This document shows, one piece after another, positions 34,550 to 44,585 of a DNA stretch of 64,000 nt; within the stretch, counting starts at the first letter, position 1; every line of letters begins with the position of its first letter. The stretch lies in the NCBI GenBank assembly GCA_964650525.1, contig CAZYUA010000017.1, positions 24,488 to 88,487 on the forward strand, given 5' to 3'. The notes beneath the pieces are model-generated. The model was given only the letters and a program-made list of their open reading frames with translations. It made no database searches and had not been told where the DNA came from. Source of the stretch: UBA1413 sp964650525 (GTDB lineage Bacteria; Bacteroidota; Bacteroidia; Bacteroidales; Prolixibacteraceae). The translations under genes and the position numbers were made by a program.

Positions 34550-35579
34550 TATCTTCCGATAACAGGATTTTTCGTTCTTTCAGTGTATCGAGGTAGTTCC
34601 AGGTTATTTTCCGGTAACAGTTATGGTAAGACTTGAGTCCCCAACGGATGGCTTCCTCCAGGTCACCCCGTAGTTCCCAGGCGAGGGCCATGTTAAACTC
34701 GGCTTTGCTCAGCAATTTTTTTCGTACTTTTTTCTGTGATAGTTCATGCCATAAGGCAGATGCCTGTTCCCACTCATCCTTAACGATGTACGTATGTGCC
34801 TCCTGAAGAAGCCTGTGCCCCCGATGGAAATAGAACCGGTTAACAGATTGCCAGGTGGGAGTTATGGTTTCTGCAAGCTGAAGAGCTGCTTCAATGGCGG
34901 ATTGATCCATGCCATCCTTTACGTTGGTGAAACGAAGAAATAACTGCTTGGTGTCAAGATCATCGTCTTCCCACAACAGCGTATCGCTGAAAAAGAAACT
35001 CTCTACGCTGCTCCGGTTGCGCGGATCGTATAAACGAAACAGGGCAGTATAGGCTATGCCCATTTCTGCAAACATAACCGGAAGATCCGAAGATAACGAA
35101 TAATCCCACCCACTGTAAAACATGGTGGAAATATTGTTGCTGAAATATTCGAGCGACAACAAGGCGTCGGTGTTGAAATTTTGGGTGAGTTGTGAAACCT
35201 GCTCCCAATCCATGCTGTCAGCCCCAGTTTGCAGGGTGTCCCTAAGGAGAAACCGGTCTTCAGGGATCACCACGTCAAACCTGCCTGATTCGAATAACAG
35301 TGCCGCCAGGGTTTGAAGCAGGGTGTCGGTAGCATGAATGGCGTTGATTGTGGTATCCAACCTGAATGACTGCCTGTAAAACCTTAACTGGATTGTATCG
35401 GCAGGGTCGTCTGTAAAACGGAGATTCGCCGCCCTGTTAACCAGGAGCAAAGATTGCACCTGGTTATCGATCTTTTGCTGAGCAGGGTAGGTTATTTCAG
35501 CAGTAAGAAAAGTCACCGGTTTGCACGATCCCATACATAACGCAGCAAACAGAAACCAGAAGACCCTTTTAATTTCCAT
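34536..35579 (-). CDS. DUF6340-like lipoprotein (copy 1)
   Basis: 347 aa with a lipoprotein signal (MEIKRVFWFLFAALCMGSC, Cys19). Same layout as its downstream neighbour: an N-terminal region starting VTFLTAEITYPAQQKIDNQV, a middle part with LQTLAALLFESGRFDVVIP and TDALLSLEYFSNN, and TPR-like helices near the C-terminus (EWEQASALWHELSQKK, AEFNMALAWELRGDLEEAIR). Function unknown; the two look like a tandem duplication that has since diverged. It starts 19 bases after the vWA gene. Confidence 0.72.
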   Translation of the reverse strand: MEIKRVFWFLFAALCMGSCKPVTFLTAEITYPAQQKIDNQVQSLLLVNRAANLRFTDDPADTIQLRFYRQSFRLDTTINAIHATDTLLQTLAALLFESGRFDVVIPEDRFLLRDTLQTGADSMDWEQVSQLTQNFNTDALLSLEYFSNNISTMFYSGWDYSLSSDLPVMFAEMGIAYTALFRLYDPRNRSSVESFFFSDTLLWEDDDLDTKQLFLRFTNVKDGMDQSAIEAALQLAETITPTWQSVNRFYFHRGHRLLQEAHTYIVKDEWEQASALWHELSQKKVRKKLLSKAEFNMALAWELRGDLEEAIRWGLKSYHNCYRKITWNYLDTLKERKILLSEDNENN

Positions 35580-35598
35580 ACCCTAACAGCTTTGGACT

Positions 35599-37689
35599 TT
35601 AATAAATCCCCCAGAACTTGCGGAAAAACCACTCAAGACTGAGCAACATTAAAAGAACGAAAAAAATCCATTTAAGATTCAGAATATCGTTCAGTAAAGT
35701 CTGAAAATAATTAACCGGTTTGATGCTGTTGTCCTCTGCGACGGCTCTGACCAGTTCGGAGACATCTTCCCGAAGAAAAAAACGGCCTCCGGTTTCAGCC
35801 GACAACTGATATAAAATACGGTGGTCAGCCCTCAGATCGATTTGTTCCAGATTAACGGGTATGACGGCAAAATTACCGCTTTCAGTAAACGTTTCTGTTC
35901 CGATAGCTGTCTGTGCTGCAAAATGGTACTTTCCCGGAGGGAAAATCCCTGCATCCAGTTTGTAAAAACTACCCGACTGGTCAAAAGTATATTCAAAGTT
36001 GTGGCCTGTAGAGTCGGTGACCGTTATTCCGACTTCAGGTGATGTAATCATTTCATACGCTTTGTTATAAACCTCAGCTGTAAAGGTGACATGGTCGGTC
36101 TCCGGAAACACCGGATTGTAATTGATCATGAAATTGTCATCGTTGGTACGGAGGGCTAGAAATTGTACCAGTTTGTCAATTAGTTCATAGAATTCATCGT
36201 GCCCTTCAGACAGAATATAATTATACATCCTCCACCGCCAGATGCCTTCTCCCATGATAAAACCGGCCTTCCGGCCGTTGTAGGTACCAACAGCTACCAG
36301 CGGGCGGGTTGTAACAAAATTTTTAATTTTCTGGTAGACCACAGCTGTCAAGCCGGGATCCAGGTTATACTGAGCAAAGGGTACTTTCAGAGGGGGATAA
36401 CGGGTTAGGTTCTCCTTAAGTTCATCGCTCAGGGTGAAACTTGTAAAATTGGGGTTAACCGATGGCTGGGCTTCTTCAAAGTCGCCGGCACGGGGTACAA
36501 TCTCAGCACCTGTTCCCAGAAGGTTGAACTGAGGAAGAAAAGTCTGCGTTCCTACAATGAAAAGCATGGGGACGCGGGTGCCCCTGATCTGTTCAAACAA
36601 AGTTCGTCCGGTTTGGGAATTTGAAGGTATCTGATTGAATATAAGAAGATTGTAATCGTCAAGAGGAATAGGGTAGGGCTCCCCATAAAAGAGGGAAACC
36701 TCGTAATTGATCTGCTGCTCCAGTGCATTTTTGATCGCACCCGCATCGGGATGCGCACCCTGAGAGAGAATAGCCACCTTTTGCCGGTTGTCAAGAATAT
36801 TGATAACAAATTGCATCCGGTTATTCCCCTTGTTTTGCTCGCCCGGCACCTCCGAAACAGCAGCAGTGAATACCTGAAGACCCTGGGAGGTGGCATCCAT
36901 GGTAAAACTCACAGGGACAAAAAAGTCAGTCCCTTCTGCCCTGAGGGTTTGGGTATAAAGCGGGTTGCCATTGTGATATATCGAAAACAATACAGACTGG
37001 CCTTCCATCCCGGTCATCCTGATATCGGCTTCAACAGGAAACCGGTTGCCGGTAAAAGCAGTTTTGTTGGTACGAACGGCTGAAATCCGCACGTCCTTAA
37101 TCACCGTAGTGTCACCGGTACCCAAGGTGTAAACAGGCCAAACCAGCCGGCTGATCCTGTTCCGCGGATTCTCCCCCTGGTTAAAACGACCATCGCCAAT
37201 CAACACCAGGGCTCCGATATTTTCGTTAAAATGGTTGTTATAAACCGATTCAAGAACCTGACTGTAATCGGTCCGCTTTTCGCTGAAGGTGAGTTCTCCA
37301 TCCCTCCGGTCCTGTTCACCGAAAGTATAATAGATCACTTCAAACCGCTGTTCCAATTCATTTCCGATCTGACCGGCCAACGTCGCCAAGCGGCTCCTCT
37401 CTTCTTCTCCCCCTGTGAGTCCGGTCATTGAAACGGAATTGTCAACTGCAAGAATTACCTTTGGAGGTTGTGTAATTCTTTTAACCGTCTTGATCAGGGG
37501 AGCGGCAAATAACAAGGCGATAAAGAAAACCGTCAGAAAACGCAGCAACATCAGCAACCTCAGCTGAAAATTTGTTAATTCTCGGTTTTCTGCCACCCGG
37601 TGGTACTGGATCCATACGATCCCTGCAGCCAGGATCAAACTGATCAGCAGGATAAAACCCCACATCCGGTTGTTAAATACAATTTCCAA
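35599..37689 (-). CDS. Membrane-anchored von Willebrand A domain protein
   Basis: 696 aa from a TTG at 37689 (MEIVFNN, which fits homologue starts); an ATG at 37665 would remove eight residues. Two N-terminal membrane helices (residues ~9-28 and ~43-65), then a periplasmic vWA domain with the MIDAS motif DNSVS at residue ~82. A long beta-rich and glutamine-amidotransferase-like middle region follows, and a final helix anchors the C-terminus (LKWIFFVLLMLLSLEWFFRKF). Similar to BatA/BatB-like proteins and large vWA proteins of Bacteroidota, whose roles are unclear. First gene of a run with the two DUF6340-like lipoproteins. Confidence 0.8.
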   Translation of the reverse strand: MEIVFNNRMWGFILLISLILAAGIVWIQYHRVAENRELTNFQLRLLMLLRFLTVFFIALLFAAPLIKTVKRITQPPKVILAVDNSVSMTGLTGGEEERSRLATLAGQIGNELEQRFEVIYYTFGEQDRRDGELTFSEKRTDYSQVLESVYNNHFNENIGALVLIGDGRFNQGENPRNRISRLVWPVYTLGTGDTTVIKDVRISAVRTNKTAFTGNRFPVEADIRMTGMEGQSVLFSIYHNGNPLYTQTLRAEGTDFFVPVSFTMDATSQGLQVFTAAVSEVPGEQNKGNNRMQFVINILDNRQKVAILSQGAHPDAGAIKNALEQQINYEVSLFYGEPYPIPLDDYNLLIFNQIPSNSQTGRTLFEQIRGTRVPMLFIVGTQTFLPQFNLLGTGAEIVPRAGDFEEAQPSVNPNFTSFTLSDELKENLTRYPPLKVPFAQYNLDPGLTAVVYQKIKNFVTTRPLVAVGTYNGRKAGFIMGEGIWRWRMYNYILSEGHDEFYELIDKLVQFLALRTNDDNFMINYNPVFPETDHVTFTAEVYNKAYEMITSPEVGITVTDSTGHNFEYTFDQSGSFYKLDAGIFPPGKYHFAAQTAIGTETFTESGNFAVIPVNLEQIDLRADHRILYQLSAETGGRFFLREDVSELVRAVAEDNSIKPVNYFQTLLNDILNLKWIFFVLLMLLSLEWFFRKFWGIY

Positions 37690-37936
37690 TGATGCTCCAA
37701 TAAATATTTCGTAAAAATAACAAACAAAGCCTGAATCTGGAGATTTCAGGCTATAATTGCATTCTGTGGATGATCGGATAATAGCCCGGGAGCTTGCTTT
37801 TGCCAGCCACTTGTCGTAGCTTTTTGATGGCTGTTTTGAAATGTCCTTCCGCTATCTTGCACAAACCGGGATCATTCAACGCATGGACAAGCCATCTGTG
37901 TCAATGATGTACTTTTACAGCGAAAAATTTTGAAAG

Positions 37937-39715
37937 ATGAAGAGAACGTTTAAAATACAGGCATTTACGTTGTTGATAGCCGGATGGGTTGGTTGCACCA
38001 CCGCTGAAAAATTACCTCCTTCGGTAAAAAACCAAATCAGTGAGGATGTGAAAACTTTGTCTTCAACCCGTATGGAAGGAAGGAAAACAGGTGAAACTGG
38101 TGATTCTGCGGCAGCCCGCTACATAAGGGACCGTTTTCAGGGACTGAACCTGGTGCTGCCCTATGACAAGGGGATCCAGCACTTTCCGGTGGTAGCCCGT
38201 GTCAGTCTGGGCAATAACAACAACTTTTCCGTTAATGGCAAACAACTGGAGTTAAACAGCGATTACCTTCCTTATTCTTTTTCATCCGGAGACATGGTGG
38301 GGGCGGACCTGGTTTTTGCAGGGTATGGTATAGAATTACAATCAGATACGATTCAGTGGCATGACTATGCCAATCTGGATGTAAAGGGGAAATGGGTTGT
38401 GCTGCTGAAGGGGGATCCTGAAATCGACCGGGGTTTCAGTCCTTTTGAACCTTTTTCCGGAGAACGGTCTAAAGTGTTAACAGCCGCTGACCATGGAGCA
38501 GCAGGCGTTATTCTGGTGGCTGGAATCCGCTACAGTAAGGAAGACCGTCTGGACAAACTGGTTTATGATAAAAACAGCAGCATCTTTTCCATTCCGGTTT
38601 TCCAGGTTACCCGCAGGGTGGCAGACGAAATACTGCGGCCGGCGAATACCACAGTTGCCCGGATCGAGGCCAAAATGGATGAGGAAAAACATCCGGCTGG
38701 TTTTATCGTCGAAGGAAGGATTTTGGCAAGAGCAGATATACTTCTGGAAACGGTTACAACATCCAATGTGGTAGCGTATCTGCCAGGTCAGGACCCGTTG
38801 CTTCAACGGGAAACCATCGTTGTGGGAGCTCACTTTGATCACCTTGGATCCGGCGGCCCAGCCTCTGGTTCAAGACAACCCGATACCCTGGCAATTCATT
38901 ATGGAGCTGACGATAATGCCTCAGGAGTTGGATTAATACTTGAGCTTGCGATGAAAGCTGCAGCAGCCAGGGGAAACCGGCGGAACCTTCTCTTTGCTGC
39001 CTTCGGGGCAGAAGAAATGGGACTGCTTGGTTCCCGGACTCTGGCAGACAACCTGCCCCCTGAATTGGGAAAAACTGTGGCCATGTGTAATTTCGACATG
39101 GTGGGAAGACTTGACTCCTCCCGTAACCTCAGCATCGGAGGTACCTCCACTTCGGCCGAATCAGAGGAGATCCTGACCCGTCTTAATCCCGGTTTTAAAT
39201 TGAACCTTTCACCCGAAGGTACAGGTCCTTCTGATCACGCCTCCTTCTATCTCCGGAATATCCCCGTATTTTTCTTTTCAACCGGGGCACATTACGACTA
39301 CCATACTACCAGTGACACCTTCGAAAAAATCAACACGAACGGAATCCGGGAGATTGCAGATTATGCCTGGCAGGTCATCCGGGAAATCGACGAACGCGAC
39401 ACTCCTCTGACCTTTACGGAAGCTGGCAGTACGAACCAGTCTGCCCGCGGGGCAAGATTCCGGGTGACCCTTGGAATTATGCCCGACTATGCCGGGCAGG
39501 AGGGCAAAGGATTGAGAGTAGAAGCTGTGACCAGGAATAAACCAGCCAGCCGCAGTGGAATTCTGCGAGGGGATATTATTACTGCTATTAACGGGAAATC
39601 AGTCGGAAACATATACGACTATATGAACCGCCTCAGCACCCTTTCGGAAGGAGAGACAATTTCCGTCGACCTGCTGAGAAACGGACAGCCCCTGGTGATA
39701 ATCGTTCAACTTTAA
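37937..39715 (+). CDS. M28 family metallopeptidase with PA and PDZ domains, lipoprotein
   Basis: 592 aa. Lipoprotein-like signal ending GWVGC (Cys20). A PA domain insert (residues ~130-235) precedes the zinc aminopeptidase core. Metal ligands are visible: His in VVGAHFDHLG, bridging Asp in GADDNASGVG, Glu-Glu in AFGAEEMGLLGS, Asp in NFDMVGR and His in YDYHTTSDTFE. A C-terminal PDZ domain (residues ~500-592, SGILRGDIITAINGKSVG) probably regulates substrate access. Expected to trim peptides in the periplasm or at the cell surface. The next gene begins 22 bases later. Confidence 0.92.
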   Translation: MKRTFKIQAFTLLIAGWVGCTTAEKLPPSVKNQISEDVKTLSSTRMEGRKTGETGDSAAARYIRDRFQGLNLVLPYDKGIQHFPVVARVSLGNNNNFSVNGKQLELNSDYLPYSFSSGDMVGADLVFAGYGIELQSDTIQWHDYANLDVKGKWVVLLKGDPEIDRGFSPFEPFSGERSKVLTAADHGAAGVILVAGIRYSKEDRLDKLVYDKNSSIFSIPVFQVTRRVADEILRPANTTVARIEAKMDEEKHPAGFIVEGRILARADILLETVTTSNVVAYLPGQDPLLQRETIVVGAHFDHLGSGGPASGSRQPDTLAIHYGADDNASGVGLILELAMKAAAARGNRRNLLFAAFGAEEMGLLGSRTLADNLPPELGKTVAMCNFDMVGRLDSSRNLSIGGTSTSAESEEILTRLNPGFKLNLSPEGTGPSDHASFYLRNIPVFFFSTGAHYDYHTTSDTFEKINTNGIREIADYAWQVIREIDERDTPLTFTEAGSTNQSARGARFRVTLGIMPDYAGQEGKGLRVEAVTRNKPASRSGILRGDIITAINGKSVGNIYDYMNRLSTLSEGETISVDLLRNGQPLVIIVQL

Positions 39716-39736
39716 CCCTCGCTGATCCTTTTTACC

Positions 39737-42697
39737 ATGAACGAAGCCGGGATTCATACCGCGTGCAGGGGATCAAGCATCATCCAACGTTGGCAAACGA
39801 TCCCTGCTGTTCAAAAGGCCTTGGGAATTCTGTTCATGCTCTTGATACCGGGGGTCTCCCGTTCGCAGTATTTCACTACAGGTGAAGATCCGTCGTCCCT
39901 ACGTTGGAGACAAATCAACACCCCGGCTTTCAGGTTGATCTATCCTGGGGAATTCGAGGAAAACGCTCAACGGATGGCTAATTATTTTGAGACGGTTTAT
40001 AAGTCAGGAGGAATAACACTGGATCATGCCCCCCGGAAGATCAGCATCCTGTTTCACACGCGGAATGTCAGATCCAATGGTTTGGTCGGAATGGCTCCCC
40101 GGCGTATGGAACTTTTTACCCCCCCGCACCAGGAGATGTATGCCCAGGATTGGCTGGAACAGCTGGCCTTACACGAATTCAGGCACGTTGTACAGACCGA
40201 TAAAATTTATTCACAGGTTCCTGGGTGGGTAAAAGGGCTCCTGGGGGAACAAGGTGCTGCCCTGATCACCGGACTCTACCTGCCCTTTTGGTTTCTGGAA
40301 GGAGATGCGGTGGTCACGGAAACGGCACTCAGCCGCAGTGGCCGCGGACGGCAGGCGTCCTTCCTGATGGAGCATAAAGCCCAGGTGACCCAAAAGGGCG
40401 TCTTTTCCTTCAGCAAAGCATACCACGGATCTTTCCGGGATTTTGTCCCAGACCACTATGCCCTGGGGTACCACCTTGTGGGCGAATCCCGTGCCCGGTA
40501 CGGCCCTTCCTTGTGGATCAACGCTATTGACCAGCTTTCCCGGCACCCATTTTCGCTTGTGCCTTTAAGCAAAACCCTCAGAAAACATACCGGCATGGAC
40601 CCCAAGGGTCTTTACCAAATGGTTTTTGACAGCCTGCGCCAAAGCTGGCTGGAAGAAACCAATGCCGTCACCGGATCTGCCTGTCAGGTTCTAACAGCCC
40701 AGCCGGCTTCCTTTACCAACTACCTGCATAACCATCTGTTGCCTTCCGGCGACATTATTACCTATCAAACCGGATTCAGTCACATACCCCGATTCATCCG
40801 GATAAGTGAGGCCAGAGGAGAAGAAACTATAACCATCCCCGGTCAGATCTTCGGCGAGTCCATAGGATACCGTAACAATCTTATCGCCTGGTCAGAATTT
40901 GTCCCGGATCTCCGGTGGAGTCACAGTGGAAAATCCTTTATCCGGATTTTTGATATTCAAAATTGCCACCTCCGCACAATAATCCCTGAATATAAAAGCC
41001 TTGCACCAGCAATTTCGCCTGACGAACATAATGTAGCAGTTGTAGAGGCCGATTTTGGGAATCGCTATTATCTATCGGTTTACCAGATCAATGGGGGAGG
41101 CTTGCTGAAACGATTCCGGTTACCTGAAAATGAATACCTGTTTAATCCCTGTTGGAAAACCGATAGCACTCTTTATGTCGTGGTATTGACAAGTTCGGGA
41201 AAAAGAATTGCATGCATCCATCCTTGGCATGAACAGATTGAATATTTGCATAACCAGGATTTGGGTGAGATCCGTCATCTTACCCTAAACGACAGCTTGC
41301 TCTTTTTTATATCAAGCTTTACAGGAAAAGACGAGCTTTACAGTATCGATCCCGGCACCGGGAAGATAAACAGAATGCTCAGCGCACGGTTTGGACTGGG
41401 CTTTCCGGCATTCCAGGCTGAAGCCGGCAAACTAATTATCAGTGATTACACTTCCGATGGTTACAGGCTCATTTGTACCTCATTACAGGATTTATCCCCG
41501 GTGCCACTGAGTGAATTAAGAAAGGGAACCTATCCGTTGGCCGACATCTTGGCTAATCAGGAATCCGGGATAGTGGACTTTTCCATTTGTGACACTTTTC
41601 GATATGACTCCAGGCCCTTTAGAAAAGGCAGTCATCTTTTCAACCTTCATAGCTGGGCACCTATATCTCTGGATATTAACACCTTTGATGTTGCGCCGGG
41701 AATAAGTTTCCTGTCTCAAAATGTGTTGGGCACAAATGTAACCACTGCTGGTTACAAATGGAATCAATCTGAAAAAGCAGGTCAATACTATATAAACGTC
41801 GAGTACAAGGGTTGGTATCCGGTTCTGAAGTTTGAAGCTCAAACAGGCAGGCATACATCAGAATACCCTTTAATTACAGAATACCTCAATCCTTCAGGGC
41901 AGGTGGTTAACCGTGACACCTCTTACCGCACCTATTCATGGGGGCAGCATGAGGTTTCGGCAGATGTCAGTTTACCCTTGCAGCTGACCCGTGGAAAGTA
42001 TTACCGGCTGCTGCAACCAGGCCTTAAATATGAATATGCACAGTATAGCCAGAGTGGATCTGCACCGGCAACTTTTCCTGAGGGTACCATTCAGACCCTG
42101 GCTTGGAGGCTCTATTACCACCAGCTGATGCGCCAGGCCTACAGGGATTTGCAATCTCCCTGGGGCGTTGCTCTGGAGGTAACCTACCGGCATTCCCCCA
42201 TGGGCGACCATAATCCGGGAGTCCTGTCAGGGATCCAGCTGATCAATTACTGGCCTGGATGGATAGATCACCATGGATTTACTACCTATTGCGGTTTTCA
42301 GCGCCGTAAAGAAGCGGAATACCGGTTCAATGACGCTGTGCGCTGGCCACGCGGCTGGCAAACTATGAACAGCAGGTTGCTTTTCAGCAGTTCTTTAACC
42401 TATTCTCTTCCTCTGTTGTATCCCGATCTATCTTTAGGCCGCTGGGCTTATGTGCGAAGAATAAAATCTTCATTATTCGTCGATTATGGGTGGTTAAAAG
42501 GAGATCTAATTGAAGGGTTTTCCCGAACAGGTAACTACACAAAAAATATGACATCCCTGGGAATTGATCTGACAGCCGACACCCATTTCCTGCGGTTTTA
42601 TGCACCTGCCAATGTCGGTATCCGAACCATCTACCTGCCGGCAACAGGCCGCTTTAAACTGGATTTTCTTTTTTCTGTGAATTTTGCCTCTTTTTAA
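39737..42697 (+). CDS. Outer-membrane-type HExxH protein with propeller-like and barrel regions
   Basis: 986 aa with a signal peptide preceded by an unusually long N-region (cleavage near SRSQYF, about residue 43). Residues ~55-260 are a Peptidase MA-like gluzincin domain: zinc motif in LALHEFRHVVQ and downstream FWFLEGDAVVTET, which supplies the third ligand in this clan. Residues ~320-620 contain repeating strands like a TolB/WD40-type propeller. The remainder is a run of amphipathic strands ending in SVNFASF, as in BAM-inserted barrels. So it may be an outer-membrane-anchored protease; no substrate is known. Its 3' end overlaps the convergent metallophosphoesterase by 44 bases. Confidence 0.82.
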   Translation: MNEAGIHTACRGSSIIQRWQTIPAVQKALGILFMLLIPGVSRSQYFTTGEDPSSLRWRQINTPAFRLIYPGEFEENAQRMANYFETVYKSGGITLDHAPRKISILFHTRNVRSNGLVGMAPRRMELFTPPHQEMYAQDWLEQLALHEFRHVVQTDKIYSQVPGWVKGLLGEQGAALITGLYLPFWFLEGDAVVTETALSRSGRGRQASFLMEHKAQVTQKGVFSFSKAYHGSFRDFVPDHYALGYHLVGESRARYGPSLWINAIDQLSRHPFSLVPLSKTLRKHTGMDPKGLYQMVFDSLRQSWLEETNAVTGSACQVLTAQPASFTNYLHNHLLPSGDIITYQTGFSHIPRFIRISEARGEETITIPGQIFGESIGYRNNLIAWSEFVPDLRWSHSGKSFIRIFDIQNCHLRTIIPEYKSLAPAISPDEHNVAVVEADFGNRYYLSVYQINGGGLLKRFRLPENEYLFNPCWKTDSTLYVVVLTSSGKRIACIHPWHEQIEYLHNQDLGEIRHLTLNDSLLFFISSFTGKDELYSIDPGTGKINRMLSARFGLGFPAFQAEAGKLIISDYTSDGYRLICTSLQDLSPVPLSELRKGTYPLADILANQESGIVDFSICDTFRYDSRPFRKGSHLFNLHSWAPISLDINTFDVAPGISFLSQNVLGTNVTTAGYKWNQSEKAGQYYINVEYKGWYPVLKFEAQTGRHTSEYPLITEYLNPSGQVVNRDTSYRTYSWGQHEVSADVSLPLQLTRGKYYRLLQPGLKYEYAQYSQSGSAPATFPEGTIQTLAWRLYYHQLMRQAYRDLQSPWGVALEVTYRHSPMGDHNPGVLSGIQLINYWPGWIDHHGFTTYCGFQRRKEAEYRFNDAVRWPRGWQTMNSRLLFSSSLTYSLPLLYPDLSLGRWAYVRRIKSSLFVDYGWLKGDLIEGFSRTGNYTKNMTSLGIDLTADTHFLRFYAPANVGIRTIYLPATGRFKLDFLFSVNFASF

Positions 42698-43880
42698 GGG
42701 TTATCAGCGTAATTTCCGGAGGCATGGCTATCCTCAGATGAACTCCGGCAATTCCAATGCCGGCATTGACATACATAAACCGACCACTCTCTTCATACAA
42801 ACCTTGCCACAAAATGCCCAAACTGAACAGGATTTTTCGTGTTTTTTCCATCCGTCCCAACCCCCACTGAAAACCGTGTGTATGTCCTGCAAGCGTAAGC
42901 TGATAAGGATTGTCTTCACCCGAAAGGGTGAACCAAAGTCCAGGCTCGTGAGTCAGCAAAATGGAAAAGGCTCCTGTGGGGATAGTCTCAGAGGCCTTCC
43001 CCAGGTCACTGTACTGTTTGACTCCTTTACCCCAGTTTTCTACTCCCGAAAGGTAAAGCGAATCGTTTCCTCTTATCAGCAGGACTGCTTCGTTTTGCAA
43101 CAAGCGAAATCCGGAACTGCGGTAGGCATCAGCAATGCCAGCTTTATTCATATTTCTCTGGGTTTCCGATGACCAGGTGGAATAATCTCCATAGTCGTGG
43201 TTGCCCCTGACAGCAAATTTCCCTCCTTGTGCATCAAACCGGCTAAGTATTTCTGTCCAGCCTTCAGCTTCCATGCTGTAATTGTTTACAAGATCCCCGG
43301 TAAATACCAGAATGTCAGGATCAAGCCGATGGCTCATGGCAGCCATTTGATACAGCATCGCCTGGTTGTGAAAACTACCGGAATGGAGATCGGAAATCTG
43401 TACGATCCGTAAACCGTTAAAGGATGCAGGAAGATCATCAAATTCAAGGCTGACTTCACGTACTCTGAAAGAACTACCGGTTAACAGAATTTCCACAGCC
43501 AAAAATATCCAAATCCCTGCTGCAAGGGTCAATCCAGCCGCGGGGACTCTCCCTCGTTCAACAGTCCACTTGCCCAACCTTGAAGGAACCGCAGCTACTG
43601 CTAAGATCATCGCAGAAATAAAGGAAGCACAAAAAAAAGCATTGAGGTAGAAATAAAACATGTAATAAGAGCTGCCGCCCGAAAGTGTGCTTATTCCCTG
43701 AAACAAAAAAAAGGAAAGAGCCATCGCGGCTGCCCAGGAAAAAAAGAACCGTTTAAAGCATTTTTCCTGCCCGGGAAATCGTTGGCTTACCCACATACGG
43801 AGACTTGTCCAACCGGCAGCAGAGAAAAGACAATATCCGGTACACAAAGCCAGAATCAAGACGAAGGAGATGGTTCTCAT
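42654..43880 (-). CDS. Membrane-bound metallophosphoesterase (YkuE/YaeI-like)
   Basis: 408 aa. Four N-terminal hydrophobic segments (about residues 5-25, 45-65, 70-100, 115-140) anchor a calcineurin-like phosphoesterase domain. All five family motifs are visible: ISDLHSGSF, FTGDLVNN, RGNHDYGDY, LLTHEPG and LAGHTHGFQWG. Relatives hydrolyse phosphodiesters or lipid A precursors such as UDP-diacylglucosamine, but the membrane-anchored YkuE-like group is poorly defined. The 3' end overlaps the gene at 39737-42697 on the opposite strand. Confidence 0.9.
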   Translation of the reverse strand: MRTISFVLILALCTGYCLFSAAGWTSLRMWVSQRFPGQEKCFKRFFFSWAAAMALSFFLFQGISTLSGGSSYYMFYFYLNAFFCASFISAMILAVAAVPSRLGKWTVERGRVPAAGLTLAAGIWIFLAVEILLTGSSFRVREVSLEFDDLPASFNGLRIVQISDLHSGSFHNQAMLYQMAAMSHRLDPDILVFTGDLVNNYSMEAEGWTEILSRFDAQGGKFAVRGNHDYGDYSTWSSETQRNMNKAGIADAYRSSGFRLLQNEAVLLIRGNDSLYLSGVENWGKGVKQYSDLGKASETIPTGAFSILLTHEPGLWFTLSGEDNPYQLTLAGHTHGFQWGLGRMEKTRKILFSLGILWQGLYEESGRFMYVNAGIGIAGVHLRIAMPPEITLITLKKRQNSQKKENPV

Positions 43881-44041
43881 TGAGAAGGAATGATCTGTTT
43901 TTAATTATCCAATCAGATACAAAATGGTATAAAGTTAGTTCAAAAAATAACAGATGTAAGTAACCAATCCTGGGCTTGAGTTTTTATAAGACGGAAAGAG
44001 GGTAGGAGAGGATTCTCCTTAAGTGCTTCTAAAGTCAGATA

Positions 44042-44083
44042 TACATATGTTAACCAATTATATTCAACGCAATTACATATGTA
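44042..44083. repeat. Paired palindromes TACATATGTT / TTACATATGTA
   Basis: TACATATGTTAAC (44042-44054) and AATTACATATGTA (44071-44083) are near-copies in opposite orientation, with CATATG cores 32 bases apart, about three helical turns. They match the pair at 46706-46755 in 11-12 of 13 positions. Candidate operator for a dimeric or tetrameric regulator. Confidence 0.4.
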
Positions 44084-44428
44084 TATGCGAATTGTTAGTA
44101 TTGATTACTTTTTTATGTTTGGTTTATTACATCCTTAACCAGGTTAAAAAACTTATCATGTATAATATTAATATTCATTATATCAGTATCATAGATTATA
44201 TTAACTATACTATATATTTAAATAAAAATGGATGAGAAACAGCAAAAACGGATTATTTGTATCTTTTATATATCATATATAACTGTATTTCATGCTTTTA
44301 ATGATTTATAGTTAATGTTTTACATTATATAGCCAATAATTCATTAAATAATTAATATTCAATGTAATGTAGATTTCTTGTCCTGTATATTGTGAATTTT
44401 AGCTTGTTATGTATTTCAAAATTTATTA

Positions 44429-44436
44429 TACATTTG
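44429..44436 (+). promoter_or_regulatory. Probable -7 box for the XRE regulator
   Basis: TACATTTG matches TAnnTTTG; TTG (44404-44406) lies 22 bases upstream. The leader to the ATG at 44586 would be about 140 bases. Confidence 0.4.
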
Positions 44437-44585
44437 TGTTTTGGAAGTTGATTGTTTTCCATGCTTCCGGCAATCTAGGAAAATGGCTGGAGTAGTTTAC
44501 CTCCAATTGTGATGTGGATATCTCTGATTTTGTGGAAAATCAGTAGAAGCAACAAATGTTTTTATTAATACTACTGAATAGGGTA

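Larger units (their letters stand above)
43881..44585. other. AT-rich intergenic island upstream of the XRE regulator
   Basis: About 700 bases without a credible gene. From roughly 44035 to 44460 the sequence is extremely AT-rich, unlike all its neighbours. It contains two TACATATGTA-type palindromes and a TACATTTG promoter box for the regulator gene. One 70-codon open frame (44023-44235) uses a composition expected of random AT-rich DNA and is not called. Confidence 0.7.

Noticed and set aside
44023..44235. 70-codon open frame in the AT-rich island
   Set aside because: Residue composition (Ile, Tyr, Asn, Lys rich) is what random AT-rich DNA gives; no recognisable domain, and it covers the palindrome pair.
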